Positions 8,820 to 18,159 are shown, counted from the stretch's first letter. The stretch: DNA of 64,000 nt from Catenulispora sp. GP43 (GCF_041260665.1 NZ_JBGCCT010000018.1:1-64000), one strand, 5' to 3'. Made by a program: numbers and translations. The notes: a model not told the origin generated them from the letters alone.

Positions 8820-11800
8820 CGCGAAGCCGTGTACAGCACCGAGCCCGCACCCGGGCCCCAGGCCAGCTCCCGCAGCAGCGCCAACGCCCCTTCCTCCGGG
8901 TCGATCAACTCGATGCCGCGTCTGCGGTAGGCCTGCGCCAGATGCGGCGTGACCATGCCGCCGTGCTCGGCCGACGGCGCCCACGGACCCCAGTGCACCG
9001 TCAGGCAATGCGCGCCGGTGTGCTGCGACCAGGCGGCGCCGAGGGTTTGCAGGGCGTCGTTGGCGGCGGCGTAGTCGGCCTGGCCGCGGTTGCCGAACGC
9101 CGCGGCGATGCTGCCGAACAGCACCGTGTACCGGGGCCGCTCCGGCAGATCGTCCAGGCCCGCCAGCAGCGCACGCGCACCGTCGGTCTTGGTGGCGAAC
9201 ACCCGCGCGAAGGACTCGGGGTCTTTGTCGGCGATGAGTTTGTCCTCGATGACACCGGCGGCATACACGACCGCGTCCAGGCGGCCGTGTTCGGAGTGGA
9301 TGGCCTTCAACAGCTGCGGCAGCGCCTCACCGCCTCGCACGTCCACGCTGTGATACCGCGCCGCCGCACCCAGCGCCCGCACCCGCGCCAGGGTCGCGGC
9401 CACCTCACGGCCGGCCAGGATCGCCGCGGTCTGCTTCTCGATCTGCGCCGGGGCACTGACCCCGGTGTCGATGAGCGCGGCCCGGATCGCCGCCGCATCA
9501 CCGGCCGCGGCGATCGCAGCCGGTTCCGGGCCCTCCGGCAGCGGGGTGCGGCCCAGCAGCTCGATCCGACACCGGCATGCCGCGGCCAGGGCTTCGGCGA
9601 TGTGCGCGGTGATGCCGCGCGCGCCGCCGACCAGCACCACCACCGACTGCCGGTCCAGGCCCAGGGCCTCGGCTTCGGCGGCGCCGTCCCCGGCAGGCCC
9701 GGCACCGGCAGCGGCCAACGCCCCCAGCGGCGCCTCCACCGCGGCGATCCGCGACCGCCGCCCGGCGCGGCGGACCACCACCGGCTCGGGATCCACCGCG
9801 ACGATCTCCTCGACGAGCTGCGTCGCCGCGTCCTCGGCAGCGGCGTCCGGGGCGATGCCGACCAGGCGCGCGCTGATCGCCGGGTACTCCCGGCCGATGC
9901 TGCGCCACAGTCCGGCGAGCCCGGCGGCGCCGACGCGGTCCTGGCCGGCTGTGGCGGCGATGAACCAGCGCGGCGCCGTGCTCAGCGCCTGCTTGATGGT
10001 GGCGAATCCGGCCGGCAGCAGCCGCGGCTTGTCGTCTTCTCCCGCGCCCAGGGCTCCCAGATACACGATCCCGTCGATGCCGGAGCCGGAGCTGTCATCA
10101 CCGCTGTCGCAGTCCTGGCGGATCTGCACGGCCGCGCCGAGGCCGCCGAGTTCGGCCACGAGGGCTTGTGCGAGGTCTTCGGCGCCGTCCGTGCCGAGGA
10201 TCACCAGGCGGGTCCCGGACAGGATGCTCACATCAGGGCTTTGGGGGAAGGCGTGGTCTTGTTCCTGCATGAGGAACCGCTTCGGAGCACTGAGCAGGCC
10301 CGGGCTCTCGGCCGGACTGCCGGTCGAACTCTCGGGCGGGCTCGCAGGCTCCGGCGGCTCCGGGTCGGCGAGAGACCCGGGCTGCGGCTCCGTTTCGGTA
10401 CCGGTGCCGGCGCCGGTGTCGAGGTGTTCTTCCAGCCAGTCGGCGATGGCGCGCGCCGTGCGGGCCTTGGCCAGGTCCTCCAGTTTCTCCTCGGCCAGGC
10501 CGGTGGTGGAAAGGCCCAGGCGCTCGGCCAGCTCCCCGGCGATCTCGGTGCGTTTGATCGAGTCGATGCTCAGGTCGGCCTCGAGGTCGAGATCGGGTTC
10601 GATCATGTCCGGCGGGTATCCGGTGCGGGCGCTGATCGTCGCCAGGATCGTGCCGAGCACATCGGCGGCGTCGCCGGGCGCAGGCGACGCGGGGGTATCG
10701 GGTGCGACGACCACCACTGGTGCCGGTTCCGGAGCCGCCGCCAACGCCGGCAGCGTCAGCGGTGCCGCCGCGCCCGGGCTGTCCTGCCACACCAGAGGGC
10801 CGGCCGGCGCGGTGCCGAGGTAGGCGAGCATGACATCGCGCTGGGCGGCGATCATGTCGCGGTTGGTCTTCAGGAACTCGGTGAGCAGCGCATCGGCCGC
10901 TGCGCCGGTCACGGGGTCGGTCACGGGGTCGGACGTCACGGTGGTCCCCTTCAGCTGGATGCGGCGGGCCGGGGCCAGGCCGCCGGGCAGGCACTGTCCG
11001 TCAGCGGTGCGCACGAGATGGCCGTCGAGCAGCCAGCCGGGTCTGGGCTGCGGCGTGGCGGTGGCGGCGTCCACGGCGTCCCGGCCCTCCACCAGCCAGC
11101 CGGTGCGCAACGCCACCCCGGACGTGGCCAGCTGCGCCACCGCGGCAAGGAACCCGCCCAGCCCGGCGCCGCTGCCCGGCTCGCAGGCCACCGTCTGGTG
11201 CGGGCGGTCCTTCAAGATCGCGCCGACCAGCCGGGTCAGGACCTTGCCGGGCCCGGCCTCGACGAACACCCGGATCCCCGCGGCGTACATCGCCTCGATC
11301 TGGTCGGCGAACCGCACCGGCGCACCGATCTGCGCGGCCAACTCGGCCCGCACATCATCAGCGCCGGGCCCGTAGGGTGCGGCAGTGCGGTTCGCCCACA
11401 CCGGCACCTCCGGCGCACGCACCGGCATCCGCGCCAGCACCCGCCCGAACGCCTCACCGGCCGCGGCGACCAGCGGGCTGTGGAACGCGCACGCCACCGG
11501 GATGGGCTTGGCGCCGTACCCGGCCTCACGCAGCCGCACCACCGCCTGCCGCACCGCCTCGGTGGCGCCGGAGATCACCACCTGCTTCGGCGAGTTCTGG
11601 TTCGCCGCCACCACCGCACCGGCCAAACCGTGCGCCTCCAGCACCGCCGCGATCTCATCGGCGCCAGCCGCGACAGCGGCCATGGCACCGGGATCCTCGC
11701 CGGCGGCGTCCAGGATCGCCGCGGCCCGGGCAGAGCTGGCCGCCAGCAGCGCCTCGGCATCGAACACCCCGGCAGAGGCCAACGCCACCAGCTCGCCGTA

Positions 11801-14800
11801 GCTGTGGCCGCCGACCGCATCCGGCACGACGGCGAGCTTGCGCAGCAGATGATCCATCGCCAGCCCCGCCACACCCAGCAGCGGCTGCGCGACCCGCGTG
11901 TCACGGATCCGCAGATCCTGCTCGGCGGCGCTGCCGGCATCGAACGCCTTCGGCGGATTCAACACCTGGTCCCACTGCTGCGCTGAGCGCACATACCGCT
12001 GCAACTCCGGGAACGCCACGAACATCTCAGCGAGCATCCCCGGCCGCTGACTGCCCTGCCCCGGAAACAACAACGCCGTACCACCACCGTGCACGGCACC
12101 AGGCCCGAAGTACCCGTCATCGTCAGGCTGATACAGCCCGGCGGCAGGATCGTGCTCCCCTGCCAGCGCACGCTGCGCCAGCACACGCAGATGCTCCAGG
12201 TCCGAGGCGACCAGCGCCACCCAAGCCCGGCCGGCACCGGCACCGGCACCGGTGTCGGCGGCGGTATCGGCGGCGCGCGCCGCCGCCAACGCCAGATCAC
12301 GCAGCCGCCACGGCATCTGCGCGGCGCTCGGCGCCATCCGCGCCAACAGGCCGTTGACGGCGCGGTGCGCGGCGGCCCGGTCAGCGCCGCGGAACACGAA
12401 CAGCTCCGCCGGCCACTCGTCGCGGCCGTGCCGCACGTCCACAGCCCGGTCGTGACCGGCCAGCACCACATGGAAGTTGGTGCCGCCGAACCCGAACGCG
12501 CTGACCCCGGCCAGCCGCTCACCGGCCGGAACCGCCCACGGAGCCGCCGCGGCCCGGAACCCGAACGGGCTGTCGGCGGCCGACCACGCCGGATTGGGCG
12601 CCGTGATGTTGACCGTCGGCGGCCGCACCCCGGTGTGTACCGCCAGCGCCGTCTTCACCAGCCCGGCCAGGCCCGCCGCGCACTTGGTGTGGCCGATCTG
12701 CGACTTCACCGACCCCAGCGCACACCCGCCGGGAACGGCCCCGGCCTCGGAGAACAGCGCCGTCAACGTACCCAACTCAGTGCGATCGCCCACCACGGTG
12801 CCGGTACCGTGCGCCTCCACCAGCCCGATCCGCGCCGCCGACACTCCCGCCGAGCGGTACGAACGCTGCAACGCACGCCGCTGACCCTCCGGACGCGGCG
12901 CCGTCAACCCCAGCGCACGCCCGTCACTGGCACTGCCGACCCCCTTGACGACCGCGTACACCCGGTCGCCGTCCCGTTCGGCATCAGCGAGCCGCTTCAA
13001 CACCACACACGCCGCACCCTCACCCAGGGCGATCCCGTCGGCATCGGCGTCGAACGCCCGGGACCGCCCCGTCGGGGACAGCGCGTGCACCGAGGCGAAC
13101 ATCAAGAAGTCGTTGATGCCGTTGTGCAGGTCCACACCGCCGCACAACACCACATCACTGGTGCCCAACGTCAGCTCTTTGCAGGCGATGTCCACCGCCG
13201 CCAACGACGAAGCACACGCCGCATCCACGGTGTAGTTCGCACCGCCCAGATCCAGCCGGTTCGCGATCCGCCCGGCGATGACGTTCGCCAACACCCCGGT
13301 GAACGAATCCTCCGAAAGAATCGGCAACTGCTCATCCAACTCCGGCGGCAACACCCCCAGATACGCCGGCAACGTCGTCCGCAACACCCCAGCGTTCGAC
13401 AGATCACTGCCGGCCTCGGCACCGAACACCACCGACGTCCGCTCATGATCCACACCGGGCCGGTCCAACCCGGCATCGGCCAACGCCCGCCGCGCCACCT
13501 CCAACGCCAACAACTGCGCCGGATCGATACTGCCCAACGCCTTCGGCGGAATCCCGTACCGCAACGGATCGAACGGGATCGACGGCGCGAACCCGCCCCA
13601 CTTCGACGGCGTCCCACCCCCGCCCGCCCTGGACCCGACCGCCCCGGGATCGAAGAACACCTCCGGATCCCACCGGCTCGCCGGAACCTCACCGATCCGG
13701 TCCGCGCCATCCAGCACCGTCGCCCAGAACGCCGCCAGATCCGGCGACCCGGGAAACACACAGGCCATACCGACGATCGCGATGTCCAACGGCGCCGGCG
13801 GCTCCGGTTCTGCAGAGGCTGCGTCGGCGCGCGCTGCCAGGGCTTCGGCGGCCGCCTGGGCGTGGGCGGTGTAGAACGCGCCGGCTTGTTCGGTGACGTC
13901 GGCGTGCAGGTCGGCGATGGTGGTGACGGCGTCGCGCAGCACCGCGACCTGCCCGGCCATGAACAGGCCCTCGTCCAGCTGCCGGTCCTCGCCGACGCCG
14001 ATCAGTTCGGCGCCCCGGCGCAGCAGGCCCTTGCTGGCGATGCGCAGCCGGCCGACGTTGAGCTGCTCCAGACGCTCCCAGGCCTGCCGCTGCGGGACCC
14101 CGTCGGCGTGCAGCTGCTCGCGCAGCCGGCCGAACTCGGCGGTGAACGGGCTGACCAGGCCGCGGGTGGTGTGCCCGGGTGCGGTCTCCAGCAGCGCCGT
14201 GGCCTGTGCGGCCAGCGCCTGGGCCTGGAACAGCGGCTGGATCGCGCCGCAGCGCACCGCCTGCTCGGTGAACAGGTAGGCGGTGCCCATCAGCACCCCC
14301 ACCTGGACGCCGGCGGCGACCACCGGCCGGGCCATCGCGGCGACCATCGCCGCCGAGCGGGCGTCGTGGATCCCGCCGGCGAACAGCACCTGCACAGCGC
14401 CCGCCGGCCTTCCGGTGTCAGCACCGGAACCAGAACCAGAACTAGAACTAGAACCGGAACTAGAACCGGAACGAGAACCGGCCCCGGTCTTGGCTGGGGC
14501 CGGTTCCTTGGCTTTGCCGCTGCTGGTGCTGCTGCCGCTGCCGCTGTTCTGCTCGGCCATCCAGTCTTCGATGACCCCCAGCTGCGCCTCCCACAGCGGG
14601 AAACCGCCGCGCGGGCCGGTGTGACCACCGCACTCCGACCCTTCGAACACGAACCTGCGCACCCCGGCGGCCAGGAACTGCCGCAGCAGCCCCGGCGAGG
14701 GCACGTGCAGGAACGTGGCGATCCCGGCGTCCTCCAGCACCCGCGCCTGGGACGGGCGGCCCCCGGCGACGATCGCACACGCCGGCGCCACCTGCCGGAC

Positions 14801-15892
14801 CACCTCCAGCTGCGCCGCCCGGACCTGCTCCGGCGCGAACCCCAAGATCCCCACGCCCCACGGACGGCTCCCCAACGCCGCCGAGGTCTGCTCCAGCATC
14901 GCCCGGGTCGTATCGCCGTCGGCCAGCGCCAACGCCAGAAACGGCAACGCCCCGTCCTCGGCCACCGCCGCCGCGAACGCCGCCTGGTCGCTGACCCGGG
15001 TCATCGGGCCCTGAACCACCGGCACCCGCAGCCCCAGGGCCGCAGCCAGCGGGGCGTCCGGCAGCAGAGGATCGGCGCCGTGTCCGTCCAAGACCGCCTC
15101 GATCATCGCCGCGGCCACGGCACGCACCGCACCGGCGGTGTCGTGATGGCGCTTGAGGAAGCGTGCGGCCAGGAACCCGTCCTGGCCGATGCCGACCGGC
15201 TCGCCGCCGGGCTCGCCGAAACCACGCAGGACCCGGTGGCCGTCGACGAGCACCGTCTCCGAGCCGTCCATGACACGCAGCACCGCGCACACCCGCTCCG
15301 GCAGCTCAGCCTCCGGCATCAGCGCCAACTGCACATCCAGGACCACACCGGCCGCACCGCCGATCACCGCCGCCGCAGCCGTGTGCTCGCCGATACCGCC
15401 GGCCGCCCACACCGGCAGATCCATACCGGGTTGCGTCAGCAGGGCCTGCACCAGCACGAACGTACTCAGCTCACCGACCCGGCCACCGGACTCCGCGCCC
15501 CGGGCGACCAGACCGTGAGCACCGGCGGCGGCCGCGGCGCGGGCCTCGGCCACGCTCGTCACCTCGACCAGGACCCGGTAGCCGGCCGCCGCCAACTCCC
15601 CGGCATCCCACGGCGCGCCCGCGGCCAGCACCACCAGAGCGATCCGGCCCCGGCCGAACTCCGCGAGCTCGGCGGAGGCAAGGCCGCAGCCCGGTGCGCA
15701 CCGGACGCCGAACCCCTCCGGACACCACTCGGCAGCCGAGGCCAGCGCCTCGCGCGCGGCACGCCCGCCCGAACCCAGATCCACCACCCCGACACCGCCG
15801 CCGCGCCCGACGGCCGCGGCCAGCCGGGCGTTCGGCACACCGGCCGGACCGATCCCGACCACCAGTTCACGTCGATCCCGGGCCACGGGCAT
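8813..15892 (-). CDS. Iterative PKS / PUFA-like synthase subunit: NMO-NMO(ER)-KS-AT-ACP-KR
   Basis: A 2359-aa synthase and first gene of the operon. Two FMN-type nitronate-monooxygenase barrels come first. Residues about 10-245 form a degenerate barrel (RGAESGGRVG). Residues about 285-600 form a second one keeping FEGSECGGHTGPRGG and AGGIHD, which resembles the PfaD-type enoyl reductase. KS is at about 700-1130 (VDAACASSL, EAHGTGT, GHTKCAAG), AT at about 1270-1590 (FPGQGSQ, GHSYGE, AFHSP), one ACP at about 1740-1810 with the PUFA-like DLSIDSIKR serine, and KR at about 1880-2330 (GGARGI, FGSIAAAFGNRGQADYAAAND). ATG 15892 is preceded by GGAG. With the next gene it supplies condensation, ketoreduction, dehydration and enoyl reduction for iterative chain building. 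Confidence 0.9.
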   Translation of the reverse strand: MPVARDRRELVVGIGPAGVPNARLAAAVGRGGGVGVVDLGSGGRAAREALASAAEWCPEGFGVRCAPGCGLASAELAEFGRGRIALVVLAAGAPWDAGELAAAGYRVLVEVTSVAEARAAAAAGAHGLVARGAESGGRVGELSTFVLVQALLTQPGMDLPVWAAGGIGEHTAAAAVIGGAAGVVLDVQLALMPEAELPERVCAVLRVMDGSETVLVDGHRVLRGFGEPGGEPVGIGQDGFLAARFLKRHHDTAGAVRAVAAAMIEAVLDGHGADPLLPDAPLAAALGLRVPVVQGPMTRVSDQAAFAAAVAEDGALPFLALALADGDTTRAMLEQTSAALGSRPWGVGILGFAPEQVRAAQLEVVRQVAPACAIVAGGRPSQARVLEDAGIATFLHVPSPGLLRQFLAAGVRRFVFEGSECGGHTGPRGGFPLWEAQLGVIEDWMAEQNSGSGSSTSSGKAKEPAPAKTGAGSRSGSSSGSSSSSGSGSGADTGRPAGAVQVLFAGGIHDARSAAMVAAMARPVVAAGVQVGVLMGTAYLFTEQAVRCGAIQPLFQAQALAAQATALLETAPGHTTRGLVSPFTAEFGRLREQLHADGVPQRQAWERLEQLNVGRLRIASKGLLRRGAELIGVGEDRQLDEGLFMAGQVAVLRDAVTTIADLHADVTEQAGAFYTAHAQAAAEALAARADAASAEPEPPAPLDIAIVGMACVFPGSPDLAAFWATVLDGADRIGEVPASRWDPEVFFDPGAVGSRAGGGGTPSKWGGFAPSIPFDPLRYGIPPKALGSIDPAQLLALEVARRALADAGLDRPGVDHERTSVVFGAEAGSDLSNAGVLRTTLPAYLGVLPPELDEQLPILSEDSFTGVLANVIAGRIANRLDLGGANYTVDAACASSLAAVDIACKELTLGTSDVVLCGGVDLHNGINDFLMFASVHALSPTGRSRAFDADADGIALGEGAACVVLKRLADAERDGDRVYAVVKGVGSASDGRALGLTAPRPEGQRRALQRSYRSAGVSAARIGLVEAHGTGTVVGDRTELGTLTALFSEAGAVPGGCALGSVKSQIGHTKCAAGLAGLVKTALAVHTGVRPPTVNITAPNPAWSAADSPFGFRAAAAPWAVPAGERLAGVSAFGFGGTNFHVVLAGHDRAVDVRHGRDEWPAELFVFRGADRAAAHRAVNGLLARMAPSAAQMPWRLRDLALAAARAADTAADTGAGAGAGRAWVALVASDLEHLRVLAQRALAGEHDPAAGLYQPDDDGYFGPGAVHGGGTALLFPGQGSQRPGMLAEMFVAFPELQRYVRSAQQWDQVLNPPKAFDAGSAAEQDLRIRDTRVAQPLLGVAGLAMDHLLRKLAVVPDAVGGHSYGELVALASAGVFDAEALLAASSARAAAILDAAGEDPGAMAAVAAGADEIAAVLEAHGLAGAVVAANQNSPKQVVISGATEAVRQAVVRLREAGYGAKPIPVACAFHSPLVAAAGEAFGRVLARMPVRAPEVPVWANRTAAPYGPGADDVRAELAAQIGAPVRFADQIEAMYAAGIRVFVEAGPGKVLTRLVGAILKDRPHQTVACEPGSGAGLGGFLAAVAQLATSGVALRTGWLVEGRDAVDAATATPQPRPGWLLDGHLVRTADGQCLPGGLAPARRIQLKGTTVTSDPVTDPVTGAAADALLTEFLKTNRDMIAAQRDVMLAYLGTAPAGPLVWQDSPGAAAPLTLPALAAAPEPAPVVVVAPDTPASPAPGDAADVLGTILATISARTGYPPDMIEPDLDLEADLSIDSIKRTEIAGELAERLGLSTTGLAEEKLEDLAKARTARAIADWLEEHLDTGAGTGTETEPQPGSLADPEPPEPASPPESSTGSPAESPGLLSAPKRFLMQEQDHAFPQSPDVSILSGTRLVILGTDGAEDLAQALVAELGGLGAAVQIRQDCDSGDDSSGSGIDGIVYLGALGAGEDDKPRLLPAGFATIKQALSTAPRWFIAATAGQDRVGAAGLAGLWRSIGREYPAISARLVGIAPDAAAEDAATQLVEEIVAVDPEPVVVRRAGRRSRIAAVEAPLGALAAAGAGPAGDGAAEAEALGLDRQSVVVLVGGARGITAHIAEALAAACRCRIELLGRTPLPEGPEPAAIAAAGDAAAIRAALIDTGVSAPAQIEKQTAAILAGREVAATLARVRALGAAARYHSVDVRGGEALPQLLKAIHSEHGRLDAVVYAAGVIEDKLIADKDPESFARVFATKTDGARALLAGLDDLPERPRYTVLFGSIAAAFGNRGQADYAAANDALQTLGAAWSQHTGAHCLTVHWGPWAPSAEHGGMVTPHLAQAYRRRGIELIDPEEGALALLRELAWGPGAGSVLYTASRW
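14423..14481. repeat. Hexanucleotide microsatellite inside the PKS gene (Gly-Ser linker)
   Basis: About ten 6-bp units of the form ACCGGA / ACCAGA / ACTAGA run in tandem. On the coding (minus) strand they encode alternating Gly/Ser/Arg residues. They sit within a longer Ser/Gly/Lys/Ala low-complexity linker (about residues 445-500) that splits the second nitronate-monooxygenase-type barrel. Units are multiples of three, so copy-number change alters linker length without a frameshift. Confidence 0.85.
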
Positions 15893-16126
15893 GGCAGCTC
15901 CGATCCTGCGCGGTGCGGCTGTAAGGCCTCTGACTCACAGTTACCAACGGGTAGGGAGTGTGGCACATCGAACGTGATGTCGGAAGATAACGGGTCGTAA
16001 ACCTGAAACGACAAGTTGTCCACAAGCCGCCTGTTCCGACCCTGACACGAAATCTGTAGCCCAAAGACCGACCTGAGCTCAAAGACCGACCTGGCGCCCT
16101 TGTCACAGATGTGCTAATCAATCCGC
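15893..16126. promoter_or_regulatory. Divergent control region between PKS operon and methyltransferase
   Basis: This 234-bp intergenic region is the only likely promoter site for the five-gene PKS operon (minus) and the methyltransferase (plus). It holds a 14-bp direct repeat CAAAGACCGACCTG at 16062-16075 and 16080-16093 (18-bp period). It also holds an 11-bp perfect palindrome GACAAGTTGTC at 16010-16020 and an interrupted inverted repeat GTCGT-N9-ACGAC at 15994-16012. Base composition is less GC-rich than the flanking genes. I could not assign -35/-10 boxes with confidence. Confidence 0.55.
16062..16093. repeat. 14-bp direct repeat CAAAGACCGACCTG x2
   Basis: Two exact copies start 18 bp apart, just upstream of the methyltransferase and about 170-200 bp upstream of the PKS operon start. 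Exact tandem sites in a divergent promoter region suggest a regulator binding two adjacent sites. The 18-bp period is not the 11- or 22-bp spacing usual for SARP activators. Confidence 0.6.
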
Positions 16127-17218
16127 GTGGGTCCCACCAAACAACGGCCGCCACGGCGCGCCCAAACCACCGCCGAAGCCATCGCCCAAGCAAGACCCGC
16201 CTACGAAGCCGACCTCAAAGCCGGCCTCGACCACTTCTTCCACCCCCGCCAAAACCAATGCCCCTGGTGCCAATCCCACCGACTACAACCACACCTGCAC
16301 ACCAAAGACCTGCTCCAACACAAACCCGGCGACTTCCACCTCGACCGCTGCCAAGACTGCGGACACATCTTCCAAAACCCCCGCCTGAACCCCGAAGGAC
16401 TCGCGTTCTACTACCGCGACTTCTACGACGGACTCGGCGAAAAGAACACCGCCAACCTCTTCGCCGGACGCACCACCACCTACCGCCGCCGCGCCCAAGC
16501 CCTCACCCCCCACAACCCCCGACCCACCACCTGGCTCGACGTCGGCACCGGCCACGGCCACTTCTGCGCCACCGCACAAACCATCCACCCCCACACCGCC
16601 TTCGACGGCCTGGACTTCACCGACGGCGCCGAACTCGCCGAAAAAGCCGGACGCGTCCGCCACGGCCACCGCGGCAACTTCCCCGACATCGCACCCACCA
16701 TCACCGGCCACTACGACGTCGTCAGCATGTTCCACTACCTCGAACACAGCGAACAGCCCTGGCTCGAACTCCAAGCCGCCCACCAGGCACTACGACCAGG
16801 CGGACACCTGCTCATCGAAGTCCCCGACGCCGCCAGCCGCTACTCCCGCCTCCTCGGCCGCCGCTGGCTCCCCTGGCTCCAACCCCAACACCTGCACTTC
16901 ATCCCCGCAGCCAACCTCCGAGAACGACTGACCACCCTCGGCTTCACCGTCCTGACCGAACACCACCTCGAAGCCCACGACCGCGTCGACCTACTCGCCG
17001 CCACCTGGTTCACCCTCGACGCCCTGGCCCCCCGCGAAGAAGCACCCTGGCTGGCAGGCCGACCCGGAAAGCTCAAACGAGCGGCGCGCGCTGCCGTGGT
17101 GATCGCGGGGATCCCGGCGCTGCTGGCGGCGACGGTGCTGGACCGGGTCATGCCCCGGTTCTTGATCCGGCGACTTGAGCTTTCCAACGCCTACCGGGTC
17201 ATCGCGCGGCGCGACTGA
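16127..17218 (+). CDS. Zinc-ribbon class I SAM-dependent methyltransferase
   Basis: A 363-aa protein. An N-terminal zinc ribbon (CPWC near residue 45, CQDC near 75) precedes a Rossmann methyltransferase core with the SAM glycine loop in WLDVGTGHGHFC and a post-I acidic site FDGLDF. YDVVSMFHYLEH and ALRPGGHLLIEVPD follow, typical of the Methyltransf_23 group. The C-terminus has a hydrophobic segment (AAVVIAGIPALLAATVL) that may touch the membrane. The GTG at 16127 lacks a ribosome site, so a leaderless start is possible. Codon choice over the first about 315 codons (CAA, GAA, AAA, C-ending) differs sharply from the last 45. It may modify the PKS product, but this rests only on position. Confidence 0.85.
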   Translation: MGPTKQRPPRRAQTTAEAIAQARPAYEADLKAGLDHFFHPRQNQCPWCQSHRLQPHLHTKDLLQHKPGDFHLDRCQDCGHIFQNPRLNPEGLAFYYRDFYDGLGEKNTANLFAGRTTTYRRRAQALTPHNPRPTTWLDVGTGHGHFCATAQTIHPHTAFDGLDFTDGAELAEKAGRVRHGHRGNFPDIAPTITGHYDVVSMFHYLEHSEQPWLELQAAHQALRPGGHLLIEVPDAASRYSRLLGRRWLPWLQPQHLHFIPAANLRERLTTLGFTVLTEHHLEAHDRVDLLAATWFTLDALAPREEAPWLAGRPGKLKRAARAAVVIAGIPALLAATVLDRVMPRFLIRRLELSNAYRVIARRD

Positions 17219-17307
17219 CGGACCGTCCGCCCGCCTGGGTGTAAGGGATGTGTGAAAGCAGGTCCCGGCACTCAGGGCCGGGCCGGGGCCGTGATCATCC
17301 TGGAGGC

Positions 17308-18159
17308 GTGACGACTCCCGCGAAAGCCGATGACGACGAGCCCCTCATACCGCTGCCGCTCAAGATCCTGGCGGTCATCAGCATCGTCGTGCACATCGTG
17401 CTGCTGGGCCTGGCCTGCATCGCCGCGAAGTCATCCGGTGACGCCGACCTTCTGGCAGCAGACCGTGCGTGGGACTGGTACCTGGTAGTCGGGGCCGCGT
17501 GGAGTGTCGGCATCGGGATCTTCGGCCTGCACTGGGGCGGTCAGGCGACGACGCGCTTCGGCGGGACCGGGTCCTCAGCGCGGGTGGGGTGGTGTCTGGC
17601 CGGGGTATGGCTCGGTTACTTCTGGCCGGTGCCGGTCACGGCGGCAGCGGTGACGTTCGCCCTGTGGCCTCGGCGCCCCTCGCCAGCCGCTCAGATCCGG
17701 CCGGAGCCTGCACGGGCCAATGCGCGATGGCGCCGAACCGGGGTGGGGATCAGGGTGCGGATCGCCGCCGTCGTGGTCGCGGCACCCGTCGCCATCGCCG
17801 GATCGGCCTGGGGGCTGTCGGCGCACGCCGCAAGACTGCACCAGGTCTCGGCGGCGTCGGCCGCTACGGTCGTCGGCACCTGGCGCGCCGGCGGCATGAC
17901 AGTCACCCTCCGCCCCGACGGCACCTACAGCGCCTCGGACCTGACGGCAGCGGACTTGTCGGACAACGAGGCCTACCCCCCTGGGACCGGGCAATGGGAT
18001 TTGGGCACCACCGGACCCCACGAGCTGGACTCGGTCGAGCTTCGGCCGTCTCAGGACCGTCTCCTGGAACTGCCCGTGTACCAGGCCTCATCGATCGACT
18101 ACCTGTGCGCGGAAATCGATCCCGACAGCCCCTGCGACATAGTGTTCCACCGCGAGTAG
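17308..18159 (+). CDS. Hypothetical membrane protein with extracytoplasmic beta domain
   Basis: A 283-aa protein of unknown function. Hydrophobic segments near residues 17-40 (LKILAVISIVVHIVLLGLACIA), 55-75, 95-120 and 155-175 suggest four membrane helices. The last about 100 residues contain VVGTWRAGGMTVTLRPDGTYSASDL, similar to lipocalin-like or META-type beta proteins that start with a G-x-W strand. The start is uncertain: GTG 17308 has GGAGG too close (1 nt), and an in-frame ATG lies at 17248. It runs towards the convergent aminopeptidase gene. No enzymatic motif was seen. Confidence 0.6.
   Translation: MTTPAKADDDEPLIPLPLKILAVISIVVHIVLLGLACIAAKSSGDADLLAADRAWDWYLVVGAAWSVGIGIFGLHWGGQATTRFGGTGSSARVGWCLAGVWLGYFWPVPVTAAAVTFALWPRRPSPAAQIRPEPARANARWRRTGVGIRVRIAAVVVAAPVAIAGSAWGLSAHAARLHQVSAASAATVVGTWRAGGMTVTLRPDGTYSASDLTAADLSDNEAYPPGTGQWDLGTTGPHELDSVELRPSQDRLLELPVYQASSIDYLCAEIDPDSPCDIVFHRE

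Noticed and set aside
16062-16093. SARP activator binding site
   Set aside because: The direct repeat is 14 bp with an 18-bp period. SARP heptamers normally repeat at 11 or 22 bp, and no SARP gene is nearby.
16106-16127. Leaderless -10 box TAATCA before the methyltransferase
   Set aside because: The spacing is right but the hexamer lacks the conserved final T and no -35 could be placed, so it was not listed as a promoter.
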